Origin: Corynebacterium casei LMG S-19264
Lineage (GTDB): Bacteria > Actinomycetota > Actinomycetes > Mycobacteriales > Mycobacteriaceae
Assembly: GCF_000550785.1 (NCBI RefSeq)
Contig: NZ_CP004350.1
Span: 2,646,009 to 2,710,008 of the forward strand
Direction: 5' to 3'
DNA length: 64,000 nt
Below are positions 1-7,555 of the stretch, in pieces. Position 1 is the first letter of the stretch. Every line of letters begins with the position of its first letter. A program made the position numbers and the translations under genes. Below the pieces are notes generated by a model that saw nothing but the letters and a program-made list of their open reading frames with translations, did no database searches and was not told the DNA's origin.

Positions 1-2
1 AT

Positions 3-398
3 TCGCTAAACAACCTCAACAGCAAAAAATGGCTATTTACCTGGATAGAACCACCCGAAGGATTCATTGGAACACCAAAATCCACCACCAACAGCCTTGA
101 AGGTGGCATCAACTCACCGCTCAAACTCCTCGCCAGAAACCACCGCGGAATGAGCAAAGAACACCAACGCACCGCCATCGATTGGTGGCTCGCATCAAAA
201 ACGCAGCTGCCTGCCGAGCCCGTAAAGACCGCCAGGCAGCAACGCTGGGGTAAAGACGCACTCGCCAAAGTCAACGCCTTACTCGAAGCGGAATCACCCA
301 CACCACCAGAAATCGGTGGCCCAAGCGGATACGACACCGCAATCGATACCACCTACCAGCACTCTATGGGAATACAGAAAGGATGGCTAGGTAGATAA
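3..398 (+). CDS. Transposase C-terminal fragment (IS1249/IS256-like), cut by window edge
   Basis: The frame is open from the first bases of the window to a TAG at 396-398, so only the last ~131 residues are present. The stretch TTNSLEGGINSPLKLLARNH followed by RGMSKEHQRTAIDWW resembles the carboxyl end of IS1249-type (IS256-related) transposases of corynebacteria, where a conserved Glu sits in a TTN-x-EGG context near the end of the DDE domain. The family call is from memory of that motif. The protein would cut and join the ends of its own element. No terminal inverted repeat can be named because the left end is missing. The element lies 140 bp from a tRNA pair. Confidence 0.6.
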   Translation, partial: SLNNLNSKKWLFTWIEPPEGFIGTPKSTTNSLEGGINSPLKLLARNHRGMSKEHQRTAIDWWLASKTQLPAEPVKTARQQRWGKDALAKVNALLEAESPTPPEIGGPSGYDTAIDTTYQHSMGIQKGWLGR

Positions 399-496
399 CA
401 CAATGTCCGCCGGCAACACACCGACAGACACACTTTTCTTTACTTAACCCTTGGTGAAACAAATCAGAACAGCTTGGCAACAGGGGCCATGGATCG

Positions 497-524
497 CAAA
501 AAGCGCCAGCTTTCGCTGACGCTT
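497..524 (-). terminator. Rho-independent terminator of the tRNA-Glu/tRNA-Asp unit
   Basis: Perfect 10-bp arms at 501-510 and 515-524 enclose a 4-base loop. On the minus strand the stem is followed by a T run, just downstream of tRNA-Asp. Confidence 0.8.
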
Positions 525-538
525 CTTACTTCACAATG

Positions 539-612
539 CGACCCTGACGGGACTTGAACCCGCGACCTCCGCCGTGACAGGGCGGCGCGCTAACCAACTG
601 CGCCACAGGGCC
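539..612 (-). tRNA. tRNA-Asp (anticodon GTC)
   Basis: The minus strand folds as a cloverleaf starting GGCCCTGTGGCGCAG. Its acceptor stem GGCCCTG pairs with CAGGGTC, with one G-T pair. The anticodon loop reads CTGTCAC (GTC) and the T arm contains GGTTCAAGTCC. CCA is not encoded. It lies 23 bp downstream of tRNA-Glu and probably shares its transcript. Confidence 0.95.
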
Positions 613-635
613 AATTTGCTGTGGAATTACTTCCG

Positions 636-708
636 TACCCCCAACGGGATTCGAACCCGTGCCGCCGCCGTGAAAGGGCGGTGTCCTAGGCCGCTAGACG
701 ATGGGGGC
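636..708 (-). tRNA. tRNA-Glu (anticodon TTC)
   Basis: The minus strand gives GCCCCCATCGTCTAGCGGCC with anticodon loop CTTTCAC (TTC) and T arm GGGTTCGAATCCC. The acceptor pairs GCCCCCA with TGGGGGT, with a terminal G-T pair. It is the first gene of a two-tRNA unit with tRNA-Asp. Confidence 0.95.
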
Positions 709-795
709 CTGTCGCTCTTGGCGACTTCCAAAAATATACTTGAAGTAGACTGGTAAACAAAATCGCACCCCCCTTAGTCAAAGAAAGGGCAGGTC

Positions 796-1128
796 ATGAC
801 CGAAAAATCAAGCACTTGCAGTTGCCACGAACCTGGGCAACATGGATACAACTCTGATGAGGAATCGAAGAAGAAATACCTCGCTCGCCTCAAGCGCATT
901 GAGGGCCAAACCCGTGGAATTCATCGCATGGTTGATGAGGATCAGTATTGCATTGACATCATCACCCAGATTTCAGCGGTGAAGTCTGCGCTAGAGAATG
1001 TCTCCCTGGCGTTATTAGAAGACCACATTGCGCATTGCGTTGCCGGTGCTTCGAAGGAGGACGGCACTGTCGATCAGGAGATGCTCGATGAGGCCATGCG
1101 AGCGATTAAAAAATTGTTAAAGAGCTAA
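796..1128 (+). CDS. CsoR-family metal-sensing repressor
   Basis: A 110-residue all-helical protein of the CsoR/RcnR (DUF156) family. These are tetrameric repressors that leave DNA on binding Cu(I) or another metal or thiol stress. The core LARLKRIEGQTRGI (29-42) is the family signature. Cys52, His77 and Cys81 match the C-H-C copper set of CsoR, so a copper sensor is likely. The first 16 residues (C8, C10, H11, H16) add an unusual Cys/His-rich tail. It sits alone, with a ribosome site AAGGGCAGG before the ATG; no copper ATPase or chaperone is adjacent. The ogt operon begins 88 bp downstream, so joint transcription is possible but not shown. Confidence 0.85.
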   Translation: MTEKSSTCSCHEPGQHGYNSDEESKKKYLARLKRIEGQTRGIHRMVDEDQYCIDIITQISAVKSALENVSLALLEDHIAHCVAGASKEDGTVDQEMLDEAMRAIKKLLKS

Positions 1129-1215
1129 TCTCACGTTTTAGCTCGCTCAAACGTCTACTAGGTGAAACTATTAGCAAGTCCCTTAAACCAGGAGATTAAA
1201 CCAGGAGGTAGCACG

Positions 1216-1743
1216 ATGCCGAATGTGCGACACGGAACGATTAAGACCGTGCTCGGTGAGCTCACCCTGGTTGCTGCTCGTGATCAGGATGGTGACGGCC
1301 TGGCCGCGATCTATTTTCCCGGCCATTGGTATCTTCCGGAGCAGTCCTCATTCGGCACGGCTGTCGATGCCTCCGTGGATGAGCTCTTCCAGACCGTCAA
1401 GGCGCAGCTTGATGAATACTTCGATGGGCAGCGCACGCAGTTCACCATCCCACTTGCTCCACAAGGAAATGAGTTCTCCCAGAAAGTGTGGGCGATGCTG
1501 CAGGATATTCCCTTTGGGCAGACCATGACTTATGGCGACATCGCCGAGCGCATGGGCAACAAACACCTACCGCAGCGCGTGGGTCAGGTGGTGGGACGCA
1601 ACCCTATTAGCATGATCATTCCGTGCCACCGCGTTATCGGTTCGGATGGTTCGCTGACCGGTTATGCCGGCGGCTTAGAGCGTAAGCGTTTCCTTCTGGA
1701 ATTAGAAGAGCCAGCCGAAGTCACCGAATCCCGGCTATTTTAG
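1216..1743 (+). CDS. ogt: Methylated-DNA--protein-cysteine S-methyltransferase (first copy)
   Basis: A suicide DNA-repair enzyme of 175 residues that moves an alkyl group from O6-alkylguanine onto its own cysteine. The active-site PCHRVIG motif is present (Cys at about residue 139), preceded by the DNA-reading helix GKxxTYGDIAERMG-type segment and RVGQVVGRNP. The start at 1216 is chosen because AGGAGGT lies 8 bases upstream; an in-frame start at 1162 lacks such a site. It heads a four-gene same-strand group with an ECF sigma factor, a second methyltransferase and a 3-methyladenine glycosylase. Its amino-terminal half differs from the second copy, so the two are not a recent duplication. Confidence 0.92.
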   Translation: MPNVRHGTIKTVLGELTLVAARDQDGDGLAAIYFPGHWYLPEQSSFGTAVDASVDELFQTVKAQLDEYFDGQRTQFTIPLAPQGNEFSQKVWAMLQDIPFGQTMTYGDIAERMGNKHLPQRVGQVVGRNPISMIIPCHRVIGSDGSLTGYAGGLERKRFLLELEEPAEVTESRLF

Positions 1744-1764
1744 GCCAACTGCGTTGATCCCCTG

Positions 1765-2268
1765 ATGAATCTTCCTTTTGAGCAGTCCGTGGAGCTCCAC
1801 GGCACCACCGTGTTGCGGGTTTGCCGCGCGATTCTTGGCCCGGGCACAGACGCCGATGACGCTTGGTCCGAGACCTTCCTCGCAGCAATGAAAGCCTGGC
1901 CCGAACTGGATGACAGCACCAACGTGGAAGCCTGGCTGGTGCGCGTCTCACACCACAAAGCTGTTGATATCACCCGCCAGCAAGCCCGGCGCGCGCGTGT
2001 TAACTCCTCGGTTCCGCCGGAGGAGTTGACGCACTATGAGGGCGAGGGAGCATCGGTAAGCAATGGCGAAGCTAGCCTGGTGGACTGCGACCTGTGGGCG
2101 CTGGTGGAGGCCTTGCCAATACGGCAACGCGAAGCGATTGCTTATCACTTTCTCGGGGGCCTCAGCCACGCCGAGACTGCGGCGCTAACCGGCTCCAACC
2201 CTGATGCAGTGCGGCGGGCAGCCGCCGACGGCATGAAGAAACTACGAAAGATCTATGACGATGAATGA
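1765..2268 (+). CDS. ECF-type sigma-70 factor
   Basis: A 167-residue two-domain protein. Sigma region 2 (about 5-75) contains GTDADDAWSETFLAAMKAW and AWLVRVSHHKAVDITRQQ, the usual core-binding and -10-melting part. Region 4 (about 112-163) contains LPIRQREAIAYHFLGGLSHA and a helix-turn-helix. This is the length and order of a minimal ECF sigma factor. The gene starts 21 bp after ogt and its end overlaps the next methyltransferase by 14 bases, so translation is probably coupled. No anti-sigma gene is next to it. Its recognition helix (TGSNPDAVRRAAADGMKKLR) departs from the usual VKSRL/HRAR form. The target promoter is unknown; self-activation of this repair operon is an inference. Confidence 0.85.
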   Translation: MNLPFEQSVELHGTTVLRVCRAILGPGTDADDAWSETFLAAMKAWPELDDSTNVEAWLVRVSHHKAVDITRQQARRARVNSSVPPEELTHYEGEGASVSNGEASLVDCDLWALVEALPIRQREAIAYHFLGGLSHAETAALTGSNPDAVRRAAADGMKKLRKIYDDE

Positions 2269-2851
2269 CAACTCGCGTTTCCCCATCGAGCCCGGCGCGA
2301 CCGATGCCTTGCACGCGCGGCTCGCGGCGAATGCGCAGCGCTTAGGCCTGCTGGATGTGGCCTATCGCTTTGTTGATACACCTGTTGGCCCCTTGCTGTT
2401 AGCCGCGACCGAAACCGGTCTGGTGCGCGTGGCTTTTGAAAGCGAAGATTTTGATGCCGTTCTGACAACCCTGGCGGCGAAGCTGGGCCCGCGCATCCTG
2501 CTCGCCCCACGACGCTTGGACAACGTGGCGGTGCAACTAGATGAGTATTTCGCCGGCACGCGCCGCGGCTTTGAGGTGCCTGTGGATTATGCGTTGTCGT
2601 CGGGTTTTAGGCGGACTGTCCAGCAGTATCTTCCGCTGATTGAATACGGGCACACGCGCTCCTACAAGGAAGTAGCAGCGTCCGTGGGCAACCCGAATGC
2701 GGTGCGCGCGGTGGGCACGGCGTGTGCCACCAACCCGCTTCCCGTGGTAATTCCCTGCCACCGGGTTTTGCGCAGCGACGGCTCTCTTGGCGGATACTTG
2801 GGCGGGTTGGAAGCAAAGAGCACTCTTTTGGAATTGGAGCACGCAGCATGA
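2255..2851 (+). CDS. Methylated-DNA--protein-cysteine S-methyltransferase (second copy)
   Basis: A second O6-alkylguanine methyltransferase, 198 residues. It has the amino-terminal ribonuclease-like domain (VAYRFVDTPVGPLLLAATE) and the carboxyl catalytic domain with GHTRSYKEVAASVGNPNAVR and the acceptor motif VIPCHRVLRSDG (Cys near residue 168). The gene overlaps the sigma factor by 14 bases. The closer in-frame ATG at 2261 is an alternative start. Its last bases form an ATGA overlap with the glycosylase. Having two methyltransferases in one operon suggests different lesion preferences or that one copy has a sensing role; neither can be read from sequence. Confidence 0.9.
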   Translation: MTMNDNSRFPIEPGATDALHARLAANAQRLGLLDVAYRFVDTPVGPLLLAATETGLVRVAFESEDFDAVLTTLAAKLGPRILLAPRRLDNVAVQLDEYFAGTRRGFEVPVDYALSSGFRRTVQQYLPLIEYGHTRSYKEVAASVGNPNAVRAVGTACATNPLPVVIPCHRVLRSDGSLGGYLGGLEAKSTLLELEHAA

Positions 2852-3471
2852 GCGATGAAGCACAAACGAGCAGCGACGGAGTTGTCATCGGTGAGGATGG
2901 CCTAGCACGCCCGCAGTGGGCAAGCAGCGACCTGCTCATGCGCGAGTATTACGACACCGAATGGGGCATGCCGGTACGCGATGAGCAGGGCCTGTTTGAG
3001 CGCCTGAGCTTAGAAGCATTTCAAGCCGGGCTGTCCTGGGCGACCATCTTGCGCAAGCGCCCCGCCTTCCGTGCGGCTTTCGCCGACTTCAATCCTGACA
3101 AGGTCGCGCTCTTTAACGATGCTGATGTGCAGCGTCTGATGAATGATGCCGGCATTGTGCGTAATCAACGCAAGATTCTAGCCACCATCAACAACGCACA
3201 CGCCACCATCAAGCTGCGGGACAAGGGCGGGCTGGCTGATTTCATTTGGTCTTTCCAACCGGATGAGACCCCACAGCCGCGCACCATCGCGGAGATCCCC
3301 ACCAAGTCTGCTGAATCCCTGGCGCTGTCCAAAGCCCTGCGCAAGGAGGGCTTCAACTTCGTTGGCCCCACCACCATGTATGCGTTGATGGAAGCAGTCG
3401 GCATTGTGGACACACACCTGCTGGATTCGCATCGCCGTGGCTCATCCGGGGTGTGGCCAGCTAAAGCGTAG
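2848..3471 (+). CDS. tag: DNA-3-methyladenine glycosylase I family
   Basis: A base-excision glycosylase of the Tag family that releases 3-methyladenine from alkylated DNA. The EYYDTEWG (33-40) and LSLEAFQAGLSWATILRKR (53-71) blocks are diagnostic; Glu56 matches E. coli Glu38. The start is the ATG in the ATGA overlap with the upstream methyltransferase; 2722 would put 42 extra residues inside that gene. Of the four E. coli zinc ligands (Cys4, His17, His175, Cys179), alignment by motif gives Pro22, Tyr35, His190 and Ser194, so three are missing. The fold may therefore be zinc-free here. The end (207 residues) has a short non-conserved tail. Confidence 0.88.
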   Translation: MSDEAQTSSDGVVIGEDGLARPQWASSDLLMREYYDTEWGMPVRDEQGLFERLSLEAFQAGLSWATILRKRPAFRAAFADFNPDKVALFNDADVQRLMNDAGIVRNQRKILATINNAHATIKLRDKGGLADFIWSFQPDETPQPRTIAEIPTKSAESLALSKALRKEGFNFVGPTTMYALMEAVGIVDTHLLDSHRRGSSGVWPAKA

Positions 3472-3499
3472 CTGCATCTATTGCGCAGCTAGCTGGACT

Positions 3500-3967
3500 T
3501 TAGGCATCCGGCTCGTTGCCGTAGTGCGTAGCTTCCAAGCCACTGCTCGCGGCAATGTGGGTTTCGGCGCCGTTGATGCGGTCGGTGTTTTGTGCTGCTA
3601 CTGCAAGCCACCCGCCGTTATCTTGGCGCTGCACGGTGAAACTAATAACCCCACGGCGCTTGCCTGCCTCACGGTTGTCATGTGATTCCTGGCCCGTCAT
3701 TGACCACGCCGCGTGGACCACCGCGACATCTGGTCCCAGCTCACGCACAGACGTGCGGCCGAGTCTCATTTCCGAGTTTCGGAAGATCTTCCGGAAGCCA
3801 TAAGCATGGGCTTGGCGAATATGTTCGCGGTCATGCCACCACAGGCCAACGACGTTGACGAAATCCGCGTCCTCGATAAATAGCCCCGCGAGTGCTTCCG
3901 CGTCATTTGCATTCCAGGCTTGCGCAAAGCCTTCTGCCACATCAAGGGGCGATTGACAGATACTCAT
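3500..3967 (-). CDS. SnoaL/SgcJ-like (NTF2-fold) protein
   Basis: A 155-residue protein of the SgcJ/EcaC type in the NTF2-like superfamily, small cone-shaped folds that serve as cyclases, isomerases or accessory subunits. AEGFAQAWNANDAEALAGLF is the classic first helix pair of the family, and DVAVVHAAWSMTG plus GVISFTVQRQDNGGWLAVAAQ form the sheet. The start at 3967 is preceded by AAGGAG at good spacing. It follows the membrane protein by 13 bp and the P450 further upstream, so it is the third gene of that operon. Substrate unknown; a role in the same pathway as the P450 is inferred from position only. Confidence 0.75.
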   Translation of the reverse strand: MSICQSPLDVAEGFAQAWNANDAEALAGLFIEDADFVNVVGLWWHDREHIRQAHAYGFRKIFRNSEMRLGRTSVRELGPDVAVVHAAWSMTGQESHDNREAGKRRGVISFTVQRQDNGGWLAVAAQNTDRINGAETHIAASSGLEATHYGNEPDA

Positions 3968-3980
3968 GTCCGATTGCTCC

Positions 3981-4471
3981 TTAAGCTCGCACATGCGCCA
4001 GAACAAGGCCCACGGGGATGCTGAAAATCATGATGATAAGCGCTGCGATGAGCAACCAGCGGCCGATGACTGCCGCACTGCTCGCAGTACCATCAGCAGC
4101 ACCTTTCCACTGCAGCGCAATCCACAGCAAGTACGCCAGTGGGATGAGAAGAACGATTCCACCGACATCCACCAGTAGTGGCAAAGACAGCAGCGAGCCA
4201 ACGATGACCGCGGCATTGCCCAGGTTCCACCCAATCAACAGTGCCCAACCGCCACGGCCTGCTAACCAGTGCGCGATGAACTGCCCCACCAAATACACCG
4301 GGACGCCTGCCACGAGCACGAGATAGGCTGCGAGCCAGCTGCCTTTTTCAATGCCCAGCGGTGAAGTCACTGCTGCGACCGCTCCGCCAAGAAGTACAAA
4401 GACGCCCCGATAATCATCAACCACTGCTGCAACAACGCCTGTGAAACATTAGCCCCAGTCTCGTAGCTCAT
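3981..4471 (-). CDS. Small integral membrane protein, probably frameshifted near its start
   Basis: About five hydrophobic segments (for example AAYLVLVAGVPVYLVGQFIA and LLIAALIIMIFSIPVGLVLA) mark an inner-membrane protein of no recognised family. An ATG at 4471 with a GAGGAAG ribosome site starts MSYETGANVSQALLQQWLMI but hits a stop after 34 codons. The rest continues in another frame, readable alone from a GTG at 4424. Adding one base to the CCCC run at 4405-4408 (GGGG in the sense strand) joins both parts into a smooth first membrane helix. So either a base was lost (real or sequencing), or translation starts at 4424. Middle gene of the P450 operon, 15 bp after the P450 stop. Confidence 0.65.
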
Positions 4472-4486
4472 CGTGCCGTCACTTCC

Positions 4487-5623
4487 TCAAATCGTCTTTG
4501 CCATAGGGTTTTGTTCTCCACCTGTTTTACGCCGAACCAGCCGCGCAGGTGATCTTTCCCAGCCTCCATTGGCACTGCGCACGCCCTCGAGTTTCGCACC
4601 GGCTTCAGTCACCGCAACTACTTCGCAGCGAGCGAGTGCCTCAGTCCAAAAGGCTCGCAATTCCGCCATAGATAGTGCTTTTCCTGGACAACAGTGCGGC
4701 CCAGTCCCCCACACTAGGTTGTCCTTCGCATGCCCTTGGGGGTCAAAGCCTTCAAAGACCTTCGGGTCGCGGTTAGCACCAGTCCAATGAATGTGTACGC
4801 GAGTGCCCTGCGGAATATGAGTTTGCCCGATATCGACTGGGCACGTGGTCACACGCCGATTGCTGACGAAAGGATTATCGATTCGCAAGATTTCATCAGC
4901 GATGGCTTCAAACTCACGCTGACCCCCATGCTCGCCTGGCTTCAAGATGACTCGCACTCTGTCCTGCAGTTCAGGCGCGTTCGCGAAAGCCACTGCAATA
5001 ACTTCAATGCACCTAGCCATCGAACCTAAATCACCTGCCGTCCAGTTGCGCAGGATGGAAACAACTTCCTCATGCGAGAGTCCATGCCCAGTTGCAAGCA
5101 GATGGGTTTCTGACCCAACAGGGGCCTCTGCTACAGCGATGCGGATGATGGCATCGAATTCTCCTGCCACTCTCTTGGTCCATTGCCTGTCCCCGCTCAC
5201 GCGAGCGCGGTCATTGTCTTGAATCCAATCCAAGAAACGCTGCGTGAGATGCTCCGGCCACTGCAACCAGCCCTGCATAGCGAGCACTGCATACAACCGA
5301 GCTAAAGCACCTATGTCAGTGACAGCACCATCGGAGAGCGCATCGCCCACAACTTGGTCCGCGGCTGCGTGAAACTGCGGCACAAACGTCTCTACTCGCC
5401 CTGGCGCTAAGTAACTATCGACGAGCGCTCGTGCCTCGGCGTGCGCTTTTCCATCGAGCCCGTTCGGGATTTGCAGATGCGCTGAAACGCGGGAAGAAAA
5501 CCGCCCAGGATCATTTCCTGCCGCAACAGCTTCAGCGTGAGCAACAATGACAAATTCGTCGCCCTGGGGAACAATTGCTCGACCTTCAAGATGGGCTTTA
5601 TCGGCAAACTCTCTCGGATACAC
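4487..5623 (-). CDS. Cytochrome P450
   Basis: A soluble bacterial P450 of 378 residues. The heme loop WGTGPHCCPG (305-314) puts the iron ligand at Cys312, and the K-helix ExxR is Glu244-Arg247. The I-helix, usually AGxET/DT, reads TAGDLGS (195-201), so the acid-alcohol pair that shuttles protons for O2 splitting is absent. This could mean peroxygenase-like chemistry or a substrate that supplies the proton. The GTG at 5623 is chosen because TAAGAT lies 7 bases upstream, giving a leaderless mRNA. No ferredoxin or reductase gene is adjacent. It leads an operon with a membrane protein and a SnoaL-like protein. Substrate unknown. Confidence 0.88.
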   Translation of the reverse strand: MYPREFADKAHLEGRAIVPQGDEFVIVAHAEAVAAGNDPGRFSSRVSAHLQIPNGLDGKAHAEARALVDSYLAPGRVETFVPQFHAAADQVVGDALSDGAVTDIGALARLYAVLAMQGWLQWPEHLTQRFLDWIQDNDRARVSGDRQWTKRVAGEFDAIIRIAVAEAPVGSETHLLATGHGLSHEEVVSILRNWTAGDLGSMARCIEVIAVAFANAPELQDRVRVILKPGEHGGQREFEAIADEILRIDNPFVSNRRVTTCPVDIGQTHIPQGTRVHIHWTGANRDPKVFEGFDPQGHAKDNLVWGTGPHCCPGKALSMAELRAFWTEALARCEVVAVTEAGAKLEGVRSANGGWERSPARLVRRKTGGEQNPMAKTI

Positions 5624-5630
5624 ACCCCAA

Positions 5631-5636
5631 ATCTTA
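5631..5636 (-). promoter_or_regulatory. -10 element of the P450 operon (leaderless)
   Basis: TAAGAT on the minus strand ends 7 bases before the GTG start. Confidence 0.6.
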
Positions 5637-5683
5637 TCATTAAACGAAAAAAGCCGTGTTTAATGATGGAGGAAGAGAAGACA

Positions 5684-5717
5684 TAAAGAAAAACACCGCT
5701 GAACTGTATCAGCGGTG
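5684..5717 (-). terminator. Terminator of tRNA-Lys
   Basis: Arms CACCGCTG (5694-5701) and CAGCGGTG (5710-5717) are followed on the minus strand by TTTTTCTTT, directly after the tRNA. Confidence 0.8.
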
Positions 5718-5728
5718 CTTTTCTTTTG

Positions 5729-5801
5729 TGGGCCCTGCGGGGCTCGAACCCGCGACCTGCGGATTAAAAGTCCGTAGCTCTACCAACTGAGCTAAAGGCC
5801 C
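5729..5801 (-). tRNA. tRNA-Lys (anticodon TTT)
   Basis: The minus strand begins GGGCCTTTAGCTCAGTTGG. The anticodon loop is CTTTTAA (TTT), the T arm GGGTTCGAGCCCC, and acceptor GGGCCTT pairs with AGGGCCC. It stands alone between the P450 and CoA-transferase genes. Confidence 0.95.
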
Positions 5802-6055
5802 AACGGCTGTCTATCTTAATGCCACCGGCAACAAATCTGAAAACCGGGTACCCGATTGCGCAAAGATACAGGATAAAGCAGGTATTGCGACAGCAAGGGC
5901 CTGCCCGAAGATAATCCCGGACAGGCCCTCACATGCACTGCATTTCTCGCGCCCTAGCAAGTTGGCTGCAACTACTTGGCTTTCGCCTATTTAGCTAAGG
6001 GGCGAGGTGCTTGGCGGTGCATGGGAACATCGGCAAGCAATGCGTGCTTTTACTT
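5802..6055. other. Gene-free spacer between tRNA-Lys and actA
   Basis: No coding region is credible. It holds one hairpin with 8-bp arms, AGGGCCTG (5896-5903) and CAGGCCCT (5932-5939). This lies 117 bp downstream of the actA stop and may end its transcript, though the T run is weak. Confidence 0.5.
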
Positions 6056-7555
6056 CTACTCACCGCGCATGTCGCCGTGCTTAGCAAAGTTGATCTGGAA
6101 CTCGAATGCGGTCTCCAGGTCGTGTGGAGTGTGAACGAACTTGTTCTGCATCGCACGCTCGAAGTACTCCTGCAGCAACGGACGGTAATCCGGGTGTGCA
6201 ACCGCAATGATGCGCTCAACGCGCTCACGTGGAGCCAGGCCGCGCAGGTCAGCTACACCGTACTCGGTGATGATGACCATGGTGTCGTGCTCAGTGTGGT
6301 CAGTGTGGGAAACGAAAGGAACAATCGCGGAAATAGCGCCGTCCTTAGCCACGGATGGAGACACGAAGGTGGTGATGTAGCCATTACGGGTGAAGTCACC
6401 AGAACCACCGGTGCCGTTCATAATGCGGGAGCCACCAACGTTGGTGGAGTTGATGTTGCCGTAGATGTCGGCCTCAATCATGCCGTTGGAGGAAACCAGG
6501 CCTATGCGGCGGATGACCTCTGGATGGTTGGAAACCTGCTGTGGACGCAGAATGATGTGCTTGGAGTAACGCTCCGCCTCATCATTCATCTTGTCTGCGT
6601 ACTCAGGAGACAGAGCGAAGGAGGTTGCGGAAGCAACGGTCATCTTGCCCGCGTCAATCAGGTCCAGCATGCCGTCCTGAATAACCTCGGTGTAAGCCTT
6701 GATGTTCTCAAACTTAGAGTCCAGCAGGCCAGCCATCACAGCATTAGGGACGTTGCCCACGCCGGACTGCATGACAAAGCGGTCGTATGCGAGACGGCCG
6801 GCAGCAACTTCGCCCTCGAGGAACTCAATGAAGTTCGCAGCAATCTTCTCAGAAACCTCATCCGGTGCCTTAAATGGCGCGTTGCGGTCTGGTGCGTTGG
6901 TCTCAACAACTGCAACGACCTTCTCAGATGGAAGCTCGATGAAGGTCTCACCAATGCGGTCTTCTACCTCAGTGATTGGGATTGGCTGGCGGTTAGGCAG
7001 CTTCTCAATCCTGTAGATGTCGTGCATGCCCTCAAGGTTCTCGGACTGCCAGGAGTTAACTTCCAGGATGATCTTGTCAGCAGCCTCGATGTACTCCAGG
7101 TTGTTACCAACAGCGGAGGAAGGAACAATGTTGCCGTTGTCCAGAATGCGAACAACCTCAATAATGGCTACCTGGAAGTCACCGTTGAAGCCCTCTTCGA
7201 CCTGCTGGCCGGAGTGGGACAGGTGGATGTCCTGGTAAAGGATCTCACCAGCGTTAGCCTTGTTACGCAGAATTGGGTCAGAGTTGTAAGGAGAACGGAA
7301 ACGCAGTGCGTCTGCCTCAGCCAAAACACCGTCACAGTCAGGAGCGGTGGATGCGCCGGAGAACAGGTCAATCTGGAACTCATCGCCTGCTGCGTGAGCC
7401 GCCTTTGCCTTTTCAGCAATAGCGGTTGGCAGGGCCTTTGGGTAGCCAGCGCCGGTAAAGCCGGAGATGCCTACGCGGTCACCATGGTTGACAAACTTGG
7501 CTGCCTCTTCAGCAGACATGACCAGGTCCTTGTAATTGCCAATCCTGTCAGACAA
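6056..7555 (-). CDS. actA: Acetyl-CoA hydrolase/succinyl-CoA:acetate CoA-transferase
   Basis: A 499-residue class I CoA-transferase of the Cat1/ActA type. It exchanges CoA between succinyl-CoA or propionyl-CoA and acetate, linking acetate overflow to the TCA cycle. Family blocks include GDRVGISGFTGAGYPKALP near the start, the central AYTEVIQDGMLDLIDAGK with the likely catalytic Glu, and INSTNVGGSRIMNGTGGSGD. The start is TTG at 7555 with a strong AGGAGG site 8 bases upstream. It is divergent from dusB with a 235-bp gap. C. glutamicum ActA sits in the same place beside dusB and phoU. Its strong codon bias leaves a long open frame on the opposite strand, which is not a gene. Confidence 0.93.
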   Translation of the reverse strand: MSDRIGNYKDLVMSAEEAAKFVNHGDRVGISGFTGAGYPKALPTAIAEKAKAAHAAGDEFQIDLFSGASTAPDCDGVLAEADALRFRSPYNSDPILRNKANAGEILYQDIHLSHSGQQVEEGFNGDFQVAIIEVVRILDNGNIVPSSAVGNNLEYIEAADKIILEVNSWQSENLEGMHDIYRIEKLPNRQPIPITEVEDRIGETFIELPSEKVVAVVETNAPDRNAPFKAPDEVSEKIAANFIEFLEGEVAAGRLAYDRFVMQSGVGNVPNAVMAGLLDSKFENIKAYTEVIQDGMLDLIDAGKMTVASATSFALSPEYADKMNDEAERYSKHIILRPQQVSNHPEVIRRIGLVSSNGMIEADIYGNINSTNVGGSRIMNGTGGSGDFTRNGYITTFVSPSVAKDGAISAIVPFVSHTDHTEHDTMVIITEYGVADLRGLAPRERVERIIAVAHPDYRPLLQEYFERAMQNKFVHTPHDLETAFEFQINFAKHGDMRGE

